NCBI GenBank assembly: GCA_025352145.1
Contig: JANXTY010000046.1
Location: 1 to 50,694 of the forward strand
Direction: 5' to 3'
Length of the DNA stretch: 50,694 nt
From: Oxalobacteraceae bacterium
GTDB taxonomy: Bacteria; Pseudomonadota; Gammaproteobacteria; Burkholderiales; Burkholderiaceae_D
Below the pieces are notes generated by a model. It searched no databases. It saw nothing but the letters and a program-made list of their open reading frames with translations, and had not been told where the DNA came from. Numbering within the stretch: position 1 is the stretch's first letter; each line of letters begins with the position of its first letter. Below are positions 34,093-42,351 of the stretch, one piece after another. The position numbers and the translations under genes were made by a program.

Positions 34093-36439
34093 CCGATCGT
34101 GCCCGAACTGCTTCTACAGCCCGGAGAATTTCTTCGCTCGTGGCAGGCGCATTCAGTGGCGGATTATATTGGTGATCAGCCACGCTCGAGACTGCATCAC
34201 GAATCGCAAAAAATACCGAGAAAGCCATCAGCAAAGGAGGTTCCCCGACTGCCTTGGAGCGGTGGATACTATCTTCCCGATTTTTGTTTTCAAATAATCT
34301 CACCCGAAAATCAATGGGGCAGTCAGACACCGCAGGAATTTTGTATGTCGATGGAGCGTGAGTCATCAGCTTGCCACCTTTATCCCACCACAATTGCTCG
34401 GTGGTGAGCCAGCCCATTCCCTGAATGAATGCGCCTTCCACCTGTCCCATATCAAGTGCAGGATTGAGCGATTGTCCAACATCGTGGAGCGCGTCCACAC
34501 GCAATAATTTCCACTCCCCCGTCAAGGTATCAATCACTACCTCAGATACTGCAGCGCCATAGGCGAAATAAGAAAATGGCCTGCCGCTCATCGTCTTCGC
34601 ATTCCAATGTAAGCCCGGTGTCGCATAAAACCCGTCAGACCACAACTGGATACGTGCCAAATAAGCTTTTTGTATCAGTGATGAAAAGGAGAGCACCTGC
34701 CCATTAGCCTGTACACGATTGTGCGAGAACGTCACGCTAGATGCTTCGCCACCAAACAGGTGAACTGCAAAAACGGCCAGCCGATCACGTATCCGGCGCG
34801 CGGCATTCTGGGCAGCTTTACCATTCAGATCGGCGCCGGTAGAAGCGGCCGTAGCCGAGGTGTTGGCTATCTTGCTGGTATCGGTAGCGGTAATACGTAC
34901 TTGGTCCAAATCAATACCTAGTTCGTGCGCCACTACTTGCATGATTTTGGTATGGATACCCTGGCCCATTTCGGTCCCGCCATGATTGACCAAAACAGAA
35001 CCGTCTGCATATACATGCACTAGCGCACCGGCTTGATTGAGATGTGTCACGTTAAAAGCAATCCCGAACTTGAGTGGGGTAAGAGCAAGTCCTTTTTTCA
35101 GAATGGGGCTGTGTACATTAAATGCGTTGATAGCGTTGCGCCGCTGCCGGTATTGGCTGCTCTCTTCCAGTTCTGCCATCAAGGCAGGCAGAACATTATC
35201 TTCTACTTTTTGTCCATAAGGCGTATGGTTGCGCCCCTCAGCATCGTTGCTACCATATAAATTAAGCCGACGTACATCAAGGACATCTTTGTGGAGATGG
35301 CGAGCAATTTCATCGAGCGCATATTCAACCACCAGCGCACCCTGGGGTCCGCCAAATCCGCGAAAAGCCGTATTCGATTGGGTGTTTGTTTTGCCGCACA
35401 CAGCAACGATATCGACATCGGACAAATAGTACGCGTTGTCCACATGACAGATGGCACGCGTCGCCACCGGGCCAGACAAATCGGCAGAGAATCCTGCACG
35501 CAGGACCATCTCCACCTTGGCTGCAAGAATACGGCCGGTATCATCGTAACCAATCTCAATGTCGTAATCGAAACAATGGCGCTTTCCGGTCACCAGCATG
35601 TCGTCATCACGATCAGCACGCAGTTTTACCGGGCAATTTAACCGCGCTGCGCCAATCGCCGCAGCCGCAGCCCACAGAGCCGACTGCGATTCTTTGCCCC
35701 CAAAACCACCGCCCATACGACGACACTCAACTACGATATCGTACGACTGGCGACCCAGCGCTTGCGCAATGACATGCTGCATCTCACTCGGATGTTGCGT
35801 GGAGCATAGCACTAACATACCCTGATTTTCTTGAGGGATAGCATAGGCAATTTGGCCTTCTAGATAAAATTGCTCCTGTCCGCCGACATGCCAGGTTGAC
35901 TTTAGACGATGCGGTGCCCGAGCCAATTCTTGCTCAGGACTTCCCTTCTTCAAGTGCATGACAGGTACTACCAAACTGTTCGCTTCTTGTGCTTCTCGCG
36001 CAGTCAAAAGGGCGGGTAGTTCTTCATATTCAAACCGGACCTCCCGCACAGCCCGACGTGCGTTGGCATGACTATCGGCTAGCACGATAAACATGGGCTG
36101 CCCGACATATTGCACTAGGCCATCAGCCAGAATCGGATCGTCGTGAAGGATCGGCCCGCAGTCATTGATTCCCGGAATATCAAGTGCTGTGAGCACTGCC
36201 ACCACACCGGGCGAATCTCTGACCGCATCCAAATTCATCGAGAGCACTGTTGCGTGTGCCCTGTCCGACAAACCCAGCGCAGCATGCAAGGTACCTTGAC
36301 GCTCTAAAATATCATCTGTGTAAATAGCCTCGCCCGTCACATGTAACGCCGCCGATTCATGCGAGCAGGGCTGACCCACCTCAGACCGATTTTCCGGCCC
36401 TGAGACTAATGAGACCGTCGAGGAAGTAGGAGTAATCAT
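34079..36439 (-). CDS. xdhB: Xanthine dehydrogenase, molybdopterin-binding large subunit
   Basis: A 786-residue molybdenum hydroxylase subunit oxidising hypoxanthine/xanthine. HVTGEAIYTDDI starts the fold; GGGFGGKE binds the cofactor region, AFRGFGGPQ and GQGIHTK follow, and the catalytic Glu lies in GEPPLLM (E733). Length is normal for XdhB. The enzyme needs a small FAD/2Fe-2S subunit, XdhA, normally encoded immediately upstream; here 250 bases without a gene separate xdhB from a helicase gene. Unless xdhA is elsewhere the enzyme cannot work. Confidence 0.93.
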   Translation of the reverse strand: MITPTSSTVSLVSGPENRSEVGQPCSHESAALHVTGEAIYTDDILERQGTLHAALGLSDRAHATVLSMNLDAVRDSPGVVAVLTALDIPGINDCGPILHDDPILADGLVQYVGQPMFIVLADSHANARRAVREVRFEYEELPALLTAREAQEANSLVVPVMHLKKGSPEQELARAPHRLKSTWHVGGQEQFYLEGQIAYAIPQENQGMLVLCSTQHPSEMQHVIAQALGRQSYDIVVECRRMGGGFGGKESQSALWAAAAAIGAARLNCPVKLRADRDDDMLVTGKRHCFDYDIEIGYDDTGRILAAKVEMVLRAGFSADLSGPVATRAICHVDNAYYLSDVDIVAVCGKTNTQSNTAFRGFGGPQGALVVEYALDEIARHLHKDVLDVRRLNLYGSNDAEGRNHTPYGQKVEDNVLPALMAELEESSQYRQRRNAINAFNVHSPILKKGLALTPLKFGIAFNVTHLNQAGALVHVYADGSVLVNHGGTEMGQGIHTKIMQVVAHELGIDLDQVRITATDTSKIANTSATAASTGADLNGKAAQNAARRIRDRLAVFAVHLFGGEASSVTFSHNRVQANGQVLSFSSLIQKAYLARIQLWSDGFYATPGLHWNAKTMSGRPFSYFAYGAAVSEVVIDTLTGEWKLLRVDALHDVGQSLNPALDMGQVEGAFIQGMGWLTTEQLWWDKGGKLMTHAPSTYKIPAVSDCPIDFRVRLFENKNREDSIHRSKAVGEPPLLMAFSVFFAIRDAVSSVADHQYNPPLNAPATSEEILRAVEAVRARSDVYE

Positions 36440-36689
36440 GGTTTAATTGTAGTGGGTCATTCGACACACTTTACAACTAATCGGAAGACGGAGTTGGATG
36501 AATTCTCATCCTTTGATCTGAGAAGATACTACAGACACTCACTTTGACTTGATGTTTCAACGTCAAAACAACGTCTGAGAGAGAAACACAAAAATTTCAC
36601 CCATCAGCATGCCTACCAAAGCATCTTCTGCAACTTGAAACACGGCAACGAAGCTAGAGACCGCTGGTAAAGGATCTCAATTGGCTTCA

Positions 36690-38156
36690 TTATTTCTTGC
36701 GGTTTCCACCCAACAAAGCGGCAACTTTATTTTGTGGCGGTTTGCCAGAAACATCACTAGGGCTGTGGTTAGTTCCACTCGGCATCACCGATGTGGCAGG
36801 CTCATAAGGCTGCAGAAACCAAGGGTCTATTTTTTCTTTACGGGAAGAAAAACCAGATGCAGAACGATATGCGCCGCGTTCTGACGATCCAGTACTTCTG
36901 TCTTGTGAAGTACTGCCGCTATCACGTCGTGGGCGGCGTTCACTACCATGCGCGCTAGCACGGCCTGTTTGGGGCACAAAATCCGTAAGTTCCAAGCGCG
37001 CTATTTTGTGTTTAATCAGTTTTTCAATATCTAATAACAAACGCTCATCTTTGTCGGAGTACAAAGAAATTGCATCTCCCGATGCACCGGCACGCCCGGT
37101 GCGCCCAATACGATGTACATAATCTTCGGCGTTATAAGGTAAATCGAAATTAATGACGCAGGGCAGCTCAGCGATATCCAAACCACGCGCTGCAACATCG
37201 GTCGCAACCAATACATCAACTTCACCACTCTTGAACGCATCAAGCGCAGCGATGCGTTCTGATTGCGTCTTGTCTCCATGAATGGCAGACGCTTTCACGC
37301 CCTCTTGCTCCAATTGGCGTGCCAGACGCGATGCGCCAATTTTGGTGTTGGAAAATACCAAAACTTGTTTTAAATCACGACCACGAATGAGATGCGCAAC
37401 GACATCGCGCTTAACTTCTTCCGCGACTTTATATACAACCTGAGAAACTTTATCGGCCGTGGCATTGCTACGCGCAACTTCAATGGTGACCGGATTATTT
37501 AAAAAGCTCGATGCTAGTTTTTTAATCTCACCAGAAAATGTCGCCGAAAACATCAAATTCTGGCGTTGCTTCGGCAACAGATTAATAATGCGCTGCAAAT
37601 CTGGAAGAAATCCCATGTCAAGCATGCGATCCGCTTCATCCATGACAAGAATCTGTGTTTGCGATAGGCTTACCGTCTTTTGCTGGATGTGATCTAGCAA
37701 CCGTCCAGGCGTGGCAATCACAATCTCCACCCCACCGCGTAAGGCGGCGGTCTGCGGTGCCATATCCATGCCCCCGAACACGACGGTCGAACGCAATGGC
37801 GTGTGCTGAGAATAAGCCTTCACATTTTCGGCAACCTGAATCGCCAGTTCACGGGTTGGCGTCAGAATTAAAGCACGCACCGGATGACGTGCGGGAGAGG
37901 CGCTGGTACTAGCATGCGCCAACAATAATTGGATAATGGGCAAAGAAAAACCCGCTGTTTTCCCAGTCCCCGTCTGCGCTGCTCCCATGACATCACGGCC
38001 TTGCAGAACAACGGGAATGGCTTCAGCCTGAATCGGTGTGGGGTGTATATAACCCTGATCTGCCAGCGCACGCAAAATATCGGCAGATAGCCCGAAATCT
38101 TCAAATCGGACTACTGGGGCGAGGTTCTGAGCGGGGTCGAACTGGATTTCAGGCAT
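36690..38156 (-). CDS. rhlE: ATP-dependent RNA helicase, DEAD box (RhlE-like)
   Basis: A 488-residue helicase with all family motifs: Q-motif region before AQTGTGKT (59-66), PTRELA (100-105), TPGRLLD (149-155), DEAD (173-176), SAT (204-206), ARGLDIAEL and HRIGRTGRAG. The C-terminus (about 400-488) is basic and glycine-poor, with RRPRRDSGS and NRKK stretches, like RhlE proteins active in rRNA processing and mRNA decay at low temperature. No ribosome site precedes the ATG. The tRNA-derived repeat starts 8 bases upstream, so the natural leader appears replaced by island sequence. Confidence 0.92.
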   Translation of the reverse strand: MPEIQFDPAQNLAPVVRFEDFGLSADILRALADQGYIHPTPIQAEAIPVVLQGRDVMGAAQTGTGKTAGFSLPIIQLLLAHASTSASPARHPVRALILTPTRELAIQVAENVKAYSQHTPLRSTVVFGGMDMAPQTAALRGGVEIVIATPGRLLDHIQQKTVSLSQTQILVMDEADRMLDMGFLPDLQRIINLLPKQRQNLMFSATFSGEIKKLASSFLNNPVTIEVARSNATADKVSQVVYKVAEEVKRDVVAHLIRGRDLKQVLVFSNTKIGASRLARQLEQEGVKASAIHGDKTQSERIAALDAFKSGEVDVLVATDVAARGLDIAELPCVINFDLPYNAEDYVHRIGRTGRAGASGDAISLYSDKDERLLLDIEKLIKHKIARLELTDFVPQTGRASAHGSERRPRRDSGSTSQDRSTGSSERGAYRSASGFSSRKEKIDPWFLQPYEPATSVMPSGTNHSPSDVSGKPPQNKVAALLGGNRKK

Positions 38157-38164
38157 AAATTATT

Positions 38165-38208
38165 TGGTGGGTTTCCGTAGAGTCAAGCTGCGCACCAACA
38201 GATTATGA
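38165..38208 (-). repeat. Diverged copy of the tRNA(CAU) 3' part (att-like)
   Basis: Matches 42182-42225 of the tRNA gene at 38 of 44 positions, in the same orientation, covering acceptor strand, T-arm, variable loop and part of the anticodon arm including the CCA end. The substitutions destroy some stem pairs, so it is not a working tRNA. It lies eight bases upstream of the helicase start codon. Confidence 0.8.
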
Positions 38209-38359
38209 AATACGCATTAAATACATAATTTCTTGATAAATAAAGAAATATGAGCACAGCCAAGCGGGGGCCAGCGTGTTTTAAGAGGTGAGTAGTTTAC
38301 CGCAGTTACGGTATTTTGTCGCACTCAATAACAATGATCGACAGGGCGATTGCCTGAAG

Positions 38360-38670
38360 CTACAGTCCCAATTTTATTGGATCGTAACGATCGTCTTCCT
38401 GTTCTTGGGTGCAAAGGTAGGATCAAACCATTTCTTCCTTCAACCTTACCGTCAACCCCAAATATCCTCGCGTCCCAAATACCTCGCTATCGAAATCCCA
38501 CCCTGGCCTTTGATGTAACCCACTACCTACCGAATATTTTGGCGCCACGCTCAAATACAGGTGAACGTGGTCAAGCATCAAATGGCCTTCGACAACCTTG
38601 CCCTCTCTTTGCTGCCCCAGCTCCCGAAATATCCCCTTTGGGTGTCAAAAAAACACCAATCTTTGTAATC
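38360..38670 (-). pseudogene. IS200/IS605 TnpA remnant
   Basis: Read on the minus strand in one frame it gives IFRELGQQREGKVVEGHLM, then the HUH motif DHVHLYL (His-Val-His codons at 38561-38569), PKYSV, a shortened centre, FGTRGY and a C-terminal TQEQEDDR block, all typical of IS200-type Y1 transposases. A TGA at 38423-38425 stands where an Arg codon is expected, the N-terminus is missing and the centre is short by about a dozen residues. The gene is dead. Its 5' side runs into the IS4-type wreck, so one element was inserted next to or into the other. Confidence 0.75.
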
Positions 38671-39150
38671 CACAACACCGGCCAGACAACGTTGGGCACG
38701 AATACCAGCGCCTCGAGACTTTCCAGTCATTTGATGCTTTCCTTGTCACCGATCGGACGCTTTTTATTCGATGGCAGTGCGCCGAACATTTCCTCATCGC
38801 GCACCCAATTGCGTTGCGGGAACCATCCCAATGGCAGTCGTTCCAGGATGACTGCCAGCGTGCTGTGACAGATGAGGCCTCGGCCCGAGTCCGATAATCC
38901 ACCTAGACCGTGCGTTACCACAGGATGCGCCCAGTTAATTAAGATAGTGGTGTCTTGCACCGCCCGCACGATTGGTACTACGCGAGTAAGGGACCAAGTG
39001 GCATTGATATGCCTGGCAAGAATGTGTTCCGGCACGGCTTTGGCGTTGTTGAAGAAGCAATACGCCACTTTAACCACGCAGCACGGTGCCGGCAAGGAAT
39101 ATCCAGAACGCAGGCTGACGCCGAATTTGTCTTAAAACTTGTTGTGGGAC
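38650..39150 (-). pseudogene. IS4/Tn5-type DDE transposase remnant
   Basis: The minus-strand frame spanning 38727-39095 contains VAYCFFNNAK, then VQDTT with the first catalytic Asp (bases 38946-38957), HPVVTHGLG, GLICHSTLAV, LPLGWFPQRNWVRD and RPIGDKES, the core of IS4-family transposases (compare the usual TKAAYRFF, QDTT, GLLLHSTLAV, KESYKWL blocks). The TGA after SIK replaces a Trp codon, since LESLEA continues in the same frame. Another stop breaks the N-terminus near 39135, and the second Asp and Glu regions are missing or scrambled. A non-functional relic inside the tRNA-bounded island. Confidence 0.7.
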
Positions 39151-39219
39151 GTAAGCTGACGATGTGTGATAGCCGCCTTGCCCAACGATCTGGCCTGCGC
39201 TGTCCATCACAACACACCC

Positions 39220-40935
39220 TCATGGACCACATGCACTCAGCTCGACGCGCTTTTTCGGCGCGTACCCTTGGGTAAATGCACCTTTTCCCACGCACACGCT
39301 GGCGGATGCCAGATTCAAATCGTTGCCAGCCACATTGGCGAACAGCGGATTGGCAATCACCGATCCCGCGTCATAGCCCAAGGCTTGCCACTGTAAGAGG
39401 GTGGATACGGAACCTTTGACGCCTCGTGTTCCACCGTTGACTGCGCCAAAAGAAAATGTAGGGGCCGAGGTACCAGCAAAATAGCAGTTGTTGGTCCAAG
39501 TCAACGCGGCCGCAGCCATGTCGTAGAGCCGATCATCGATGTAGGGATTGATCACCATCGTTGCTTGTTCATTCGAAAAGCTTGATCGTGTATCAAAAAC
39601 GATGTTGTTTCGAAACCGGATATCCTTGACTGCGACCCCTGTCGCTGTGCTCAGGGTCGCATACCCAGGCTGCACTGAAGGATAAAGCCAGTCGTTCATA
39701 GGGCTCATATCAAAACTGTTTCCATTGACGTAGAACGTGTTGAAGTCAATGTTCTGGTTCACCAGAAACGAAGGACCTCCGTTGTCTTTACTGACGACAC
39801 CCACCCCCTTGTTGATCACATTATGATGAACATAGGTGTTCGCAGTACCCGTGCTGACGGCATACATCGCGCAATTTTCAAAGTAATTGTTAAAGACATC
39901 AAATCGCGCCGCCGGATCGGTTGATGCATGTTTGTAGCGCATGCATGCGCCTCCTTTGGCAGCGTCGATAGGTTGACTCTGATAAATAGCATTGTCGTGA
40001 ACGCTGATGTTACCTCCACCATAGAAGTCGATATTGAGGCTGTTCTCGGTTTTTACGCCACCGGTATCACTGTTCAGTCGATCATAGTTGTCGTGGATGA
40101 TCGAGTCCGATAGTTCAACATGGGTGGACGAGGTTGCCCGAAATCCGGACTGGTTGCTGTTGTCCACTCCGTCCGAATCATGAATATGCATTCGACGTGC
40201 ACGTACTTCGTCGGATGCAAAGATATCCATCCCTACCCCATAGGCGTTACGAATCTCAATGCCTTCGAATCTGAACCCTGATACGTTCTCAAGATAAATG
40301 CCTTGCCCTTTTGATACAGGGTCAAAGATAGCAAGGTTGCCGGGGTAGGCTTTGATCGTGATGGGGAAGGATGCGGTTGCCATAACGTTTCTCTGATAAA
40401 AGACCGCCGGCACGCCGCCGTTTGCACCCGCAGGTGGATCAAATCCGGGTGTAAGCACGTCCGAATACACCCCGCTCATCAAATAAACGAAGTCCCCACC
40501 GCGCAGGCCGATCCACCGTGCCGGTTTAAAAGACGACTGGTAGTAACTGATGATATTTCGAAACGATTTCCACGGTGCCTGGATCGTGCCATTCGGATTT
40601 GCATCGTTCCCGCTGACAGGGTTGAGGTAATAGCATTTACCCCCCGTTGAGGTATTGGCTTCACAGACCGGGGTGGTCGGTAAGCAAGCGCCCGAGTTGG
40701 GTACAGTAGTCGTAGTCGTACCTGTAGTTGTCGTAATAGCCGCACCTGTAGTTGTCGTAAAAGTACTAGCAGTACCGCTGCTGGAAGAGGTCTGACCCGC
40801 ACTGCCTAACGTGGTCAAAGTATCCCCACCTTTGATGCCTTCAGCAGGACTGCCACCGCCGCATCCAGACAAGAAAATGCTTACAACAACCCAACCAGGC
40901 ACATTCATCCAGAAGTTTTTTGCAAATATCTTCAT
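39220..40935 (-). CDS. Surface/periplasmic lipoprotein with right-handed parallel beta-helix
   Basis: A 571-residue lipoprotein. Lipobox LSGC gives acylated C25; residues 26-85 form a Ser/Thr/Gly-rich linker with Thr runs. The rest has repeated short beta-coils (IYLENVSGFRFEGIEI, VRARRMHIHDSD, HVELSDSIIHDN, ISVHDNAIY, FDVFNNYFENC, TYVHHNVINK) typical of pectate-lyase-like beta-helix proteins, which bind or cleave acidic polysaccharides. Catalytic residues cannot be chosen. The ATG at 40935 has GGAA six bases upstream; a start eight codons earlier is possible. It is the only intact gene in the island and sits alone on the minus strand, so it may be the cargo that has been kept. Confidence 0.8.
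   Translation of the reverse strand: MKIFAKNFWMNVPGWVVVSIFLSGCGGGSPAEGIKGGDTLTTLGSAGQTSSSSGTASTFTTTTGAAITTTTGTTTTTVPNSGACLPTTPVCEANTSTGGKCYYLNPVSGNDANPNGTIQAPWKSFRNIISYYQSSFKPARWIGLRGGDFVYLMSGVYSDVLTPGFDPPAGANGGVPAVFYQRNVMATASFPITIKAYPGNLAIFDPVSKGQGIYLENVSGFRFEGIEIRNAYGVGMDIFASDEVRARRMHIHDSDGVDNSNQSGFRATSSTHVELSDSIIHDNYDRLNSDTGGVKTENSLNIDFYGGGNISVHDNAIYQSQPIDAAKGGACMRYKHASTDPAARFDVFNNYFENCAMYAVSTGTANTYVHHNVINKGVGVVSKDNGGPSFLVNQNIDFNTFYVNGNSFDMSPMNDWLYPSVQPGYATLSTATGVAVKDIRFRNNIVFDTRSSFSNEQATMVINPYIDDRLYDMAAAALTWTNNCYFAGTSAPTFSFGAVNGGTRGVKGSVSTLLQWQALGYDAGSVIANPLFANVAGNDLNLASASVCVGKGAFTQGYAPKKRVELSACGP
40721..40768. repeat. Two 24-bp tandem units in the Thr-rich linker
   Basis: Units starting CCTGTAGTTGTCGTAA at 40721 and 40745, imperfect after base 16, with further GTAGTC copies to the left. 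They encode the Thr-rich spacer after the lipid anchor, and slippage could change its length. Confidence 0.6.
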
Positions 40936-41613
40936 AATGATTCCAATAACAGTGGGCACTCAGTTGGGCAAACCCTAGGTGCTCAAATAACAATGGTCAG
41001 TTGCAGACAGAGGATTCAATCGCCTCAAACCAAGTATCGGGCATTAATTCCCTTGTGACAAGCGCCGTTTCCCACCCTCCTTCGTCAGTTTCAGCATAGT
41101 CCGCCACATCTTGCACTGTTGAAAATCGCTTAAAACTGACCCACTATTTTCAGCGAAATTTGACACGTCATTTTTTGCTTAGAGTGCATTGCCTGGGTGG
41201 ATATAAGTCTTCTGGTTTTGGTATAGTTTCTCCTTTCTTTTCTACTTTTCTGGTTGAAGTTTTACGGTTCGATGCGCAGTATTTTCAGCCCACCTACAAG
41301 CGTCTAGGAGACTCTCGAACTTAGAGTGTCGAAGCAAGGAATCGCCTGAGGGAGGGCAGATTTTGTAACCGACAACCCTTCATGAAACGCAGATTTAATC
41401 CACGAATAAGCCAACCGATATGTAATCAAGCGTTGTTGAACGAGTGCCGACAACCTGCCCAGAAAAATGAATCCAGCGACCCGGACCCAAAGCAGGCCAG
41501 ACACCCCCACTACTACACGCTCAGGAACAAAAAGTCGGTGCAAACGCAGGCTATTTAAGAGCAGAAAAAGGTGAAGACACGAAGAATGATGCGCAGCTTC
41601 AGATGTTGTTTGG
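40936..41613. other. Gene-free part of the island
   Basis: No credible gene. The 41304-41663 minus frame encodes a Leu/Arg-rich string with no recognisable family. At about 41120-41175 a block with AAAACTGACCCACTATTTT and TGACACGTCATTTTTTGC resembles IS21-type element ends, but this is from memory and weak. Confidence 0.35.
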
Positions 41614-41795
41614 TTTAACCCAGGTTTTCCCTTAGACCACTTTCTTTTCTCCCAAAGCCGCATGCCTGCACGCTGGAGAAAAAATGAAAATCGCGATTGG
41701 TGAGAGCGCTACGAACCAATTGCACATCTGGCGCACTGCCTGGCAGTGTTGCTTCTCCTTGCGTGGACTCGTCCTAAGGGAAAATCTGGGTTTAA
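41614..41795. mobile_element. ~180-bp inverted-repeat element (MITE or IS relic)
   Basis: Left end starts TTTAACCCAGGTTTTCCC (41614) and right end finishes GGGAAAATCTGGGTTTAA (41795). As inverted repeats they match at 20 of 22 positions. The ~138 bases between have no frame. Looks like a non-autonomous element or a solo IS relic inside the island. Confidence 0.7.
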
Positions 41796-42141
41796 GTAAT
41801 TTGTACAGATGAGAAAATCATTACGTCCATAGAGGGCGTAAGGGCGCATAATTACCATATTGAAAACTGAATTTAGTCACACTCTTCAAATCGGGTAACT
41901 GTCAGATCAGGTCTGGTTTACTACAGACGATGCGCCAGAAAATACCGTGGAAAAGGCGAATAGAACAGTTCTCCAAAGAATATTTCGCCACCATTTTCTG
42001 TTTGACGCGAAAAAAACTCGTAGCAAACTATTGGATCGGTGAAATTTGATTTGCAGTAAACGTAATCTTCCCTCTACACACCAGCCGGATTTACGCCACC
42101 CGATCCTTGGCCATAAATTGCGCCTATGCTGGGTTCACAAT

Positions 42142-42173
42142 AAAAAAAGGACTAAGCTTTCGCCTAAATCCTT
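42142..42173 (-). terminator. Intrinsic terminator after the tRNA gene
   Basis: On the minus strand an imperfect hairpin (AGGATTTAGGC, GAAA-type loop, GCTTAGTCCT) is followed by TTTTTTTATTG. It lies ten bases beyond the tRNA CCA end and would stop its transcript. Confidence 0.7.
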
Positions 42174-42181
42174 ACTTTCAA

Positions 42182-42260
<79 letters not shown>

Positions 42261-42315
42261 AATCTCTTTCGTGCGAGTTTCCCCGCTCAATTTTTCCCTG
42301 GTGAAAAGGGAAAGT

Positions 42316-42336
42316 GGCGAGGATATTTGCCTCGCC
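42316..42336. terminator. Hairpin between rpoD and the tRNA gene
   Basis: Perfect seven-base stem GGCGAGG / CCTCGCC with a seven-base loop. On the minus strand a short T-stretch (ACTTTCCCTTTT) follows. It is 15 bases after the rpoD stop and probably ends or attenuates its transcript. Confidence 0.65.
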
Positions 42337-42351
42337 TTTTCAAGTCAAGTA

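Noticed and set aside
36540-36580. Imperfect inverted repeat with TTGAC/GTCAA arms before xdhB
   Set aside because: Short, imperfect and without a clear promoter; not enough to call an operator.
38350-38868. 172-codon plus frame in the island
   Set aside because: Antisense to recognisable transposase remnants; composition is not protein-like.
41120-41175. IS21-like terminal sequence
   Set aside because: Similarity is from memory and no transposase genes or second end were found; noted only under the gene-free island stretch.
41304-41663. 119-codon minus frame with hydrophobic stretch
   Set aside because: No ribosome site, no family, lies in relic DNA and enters the inverted-repeat element.
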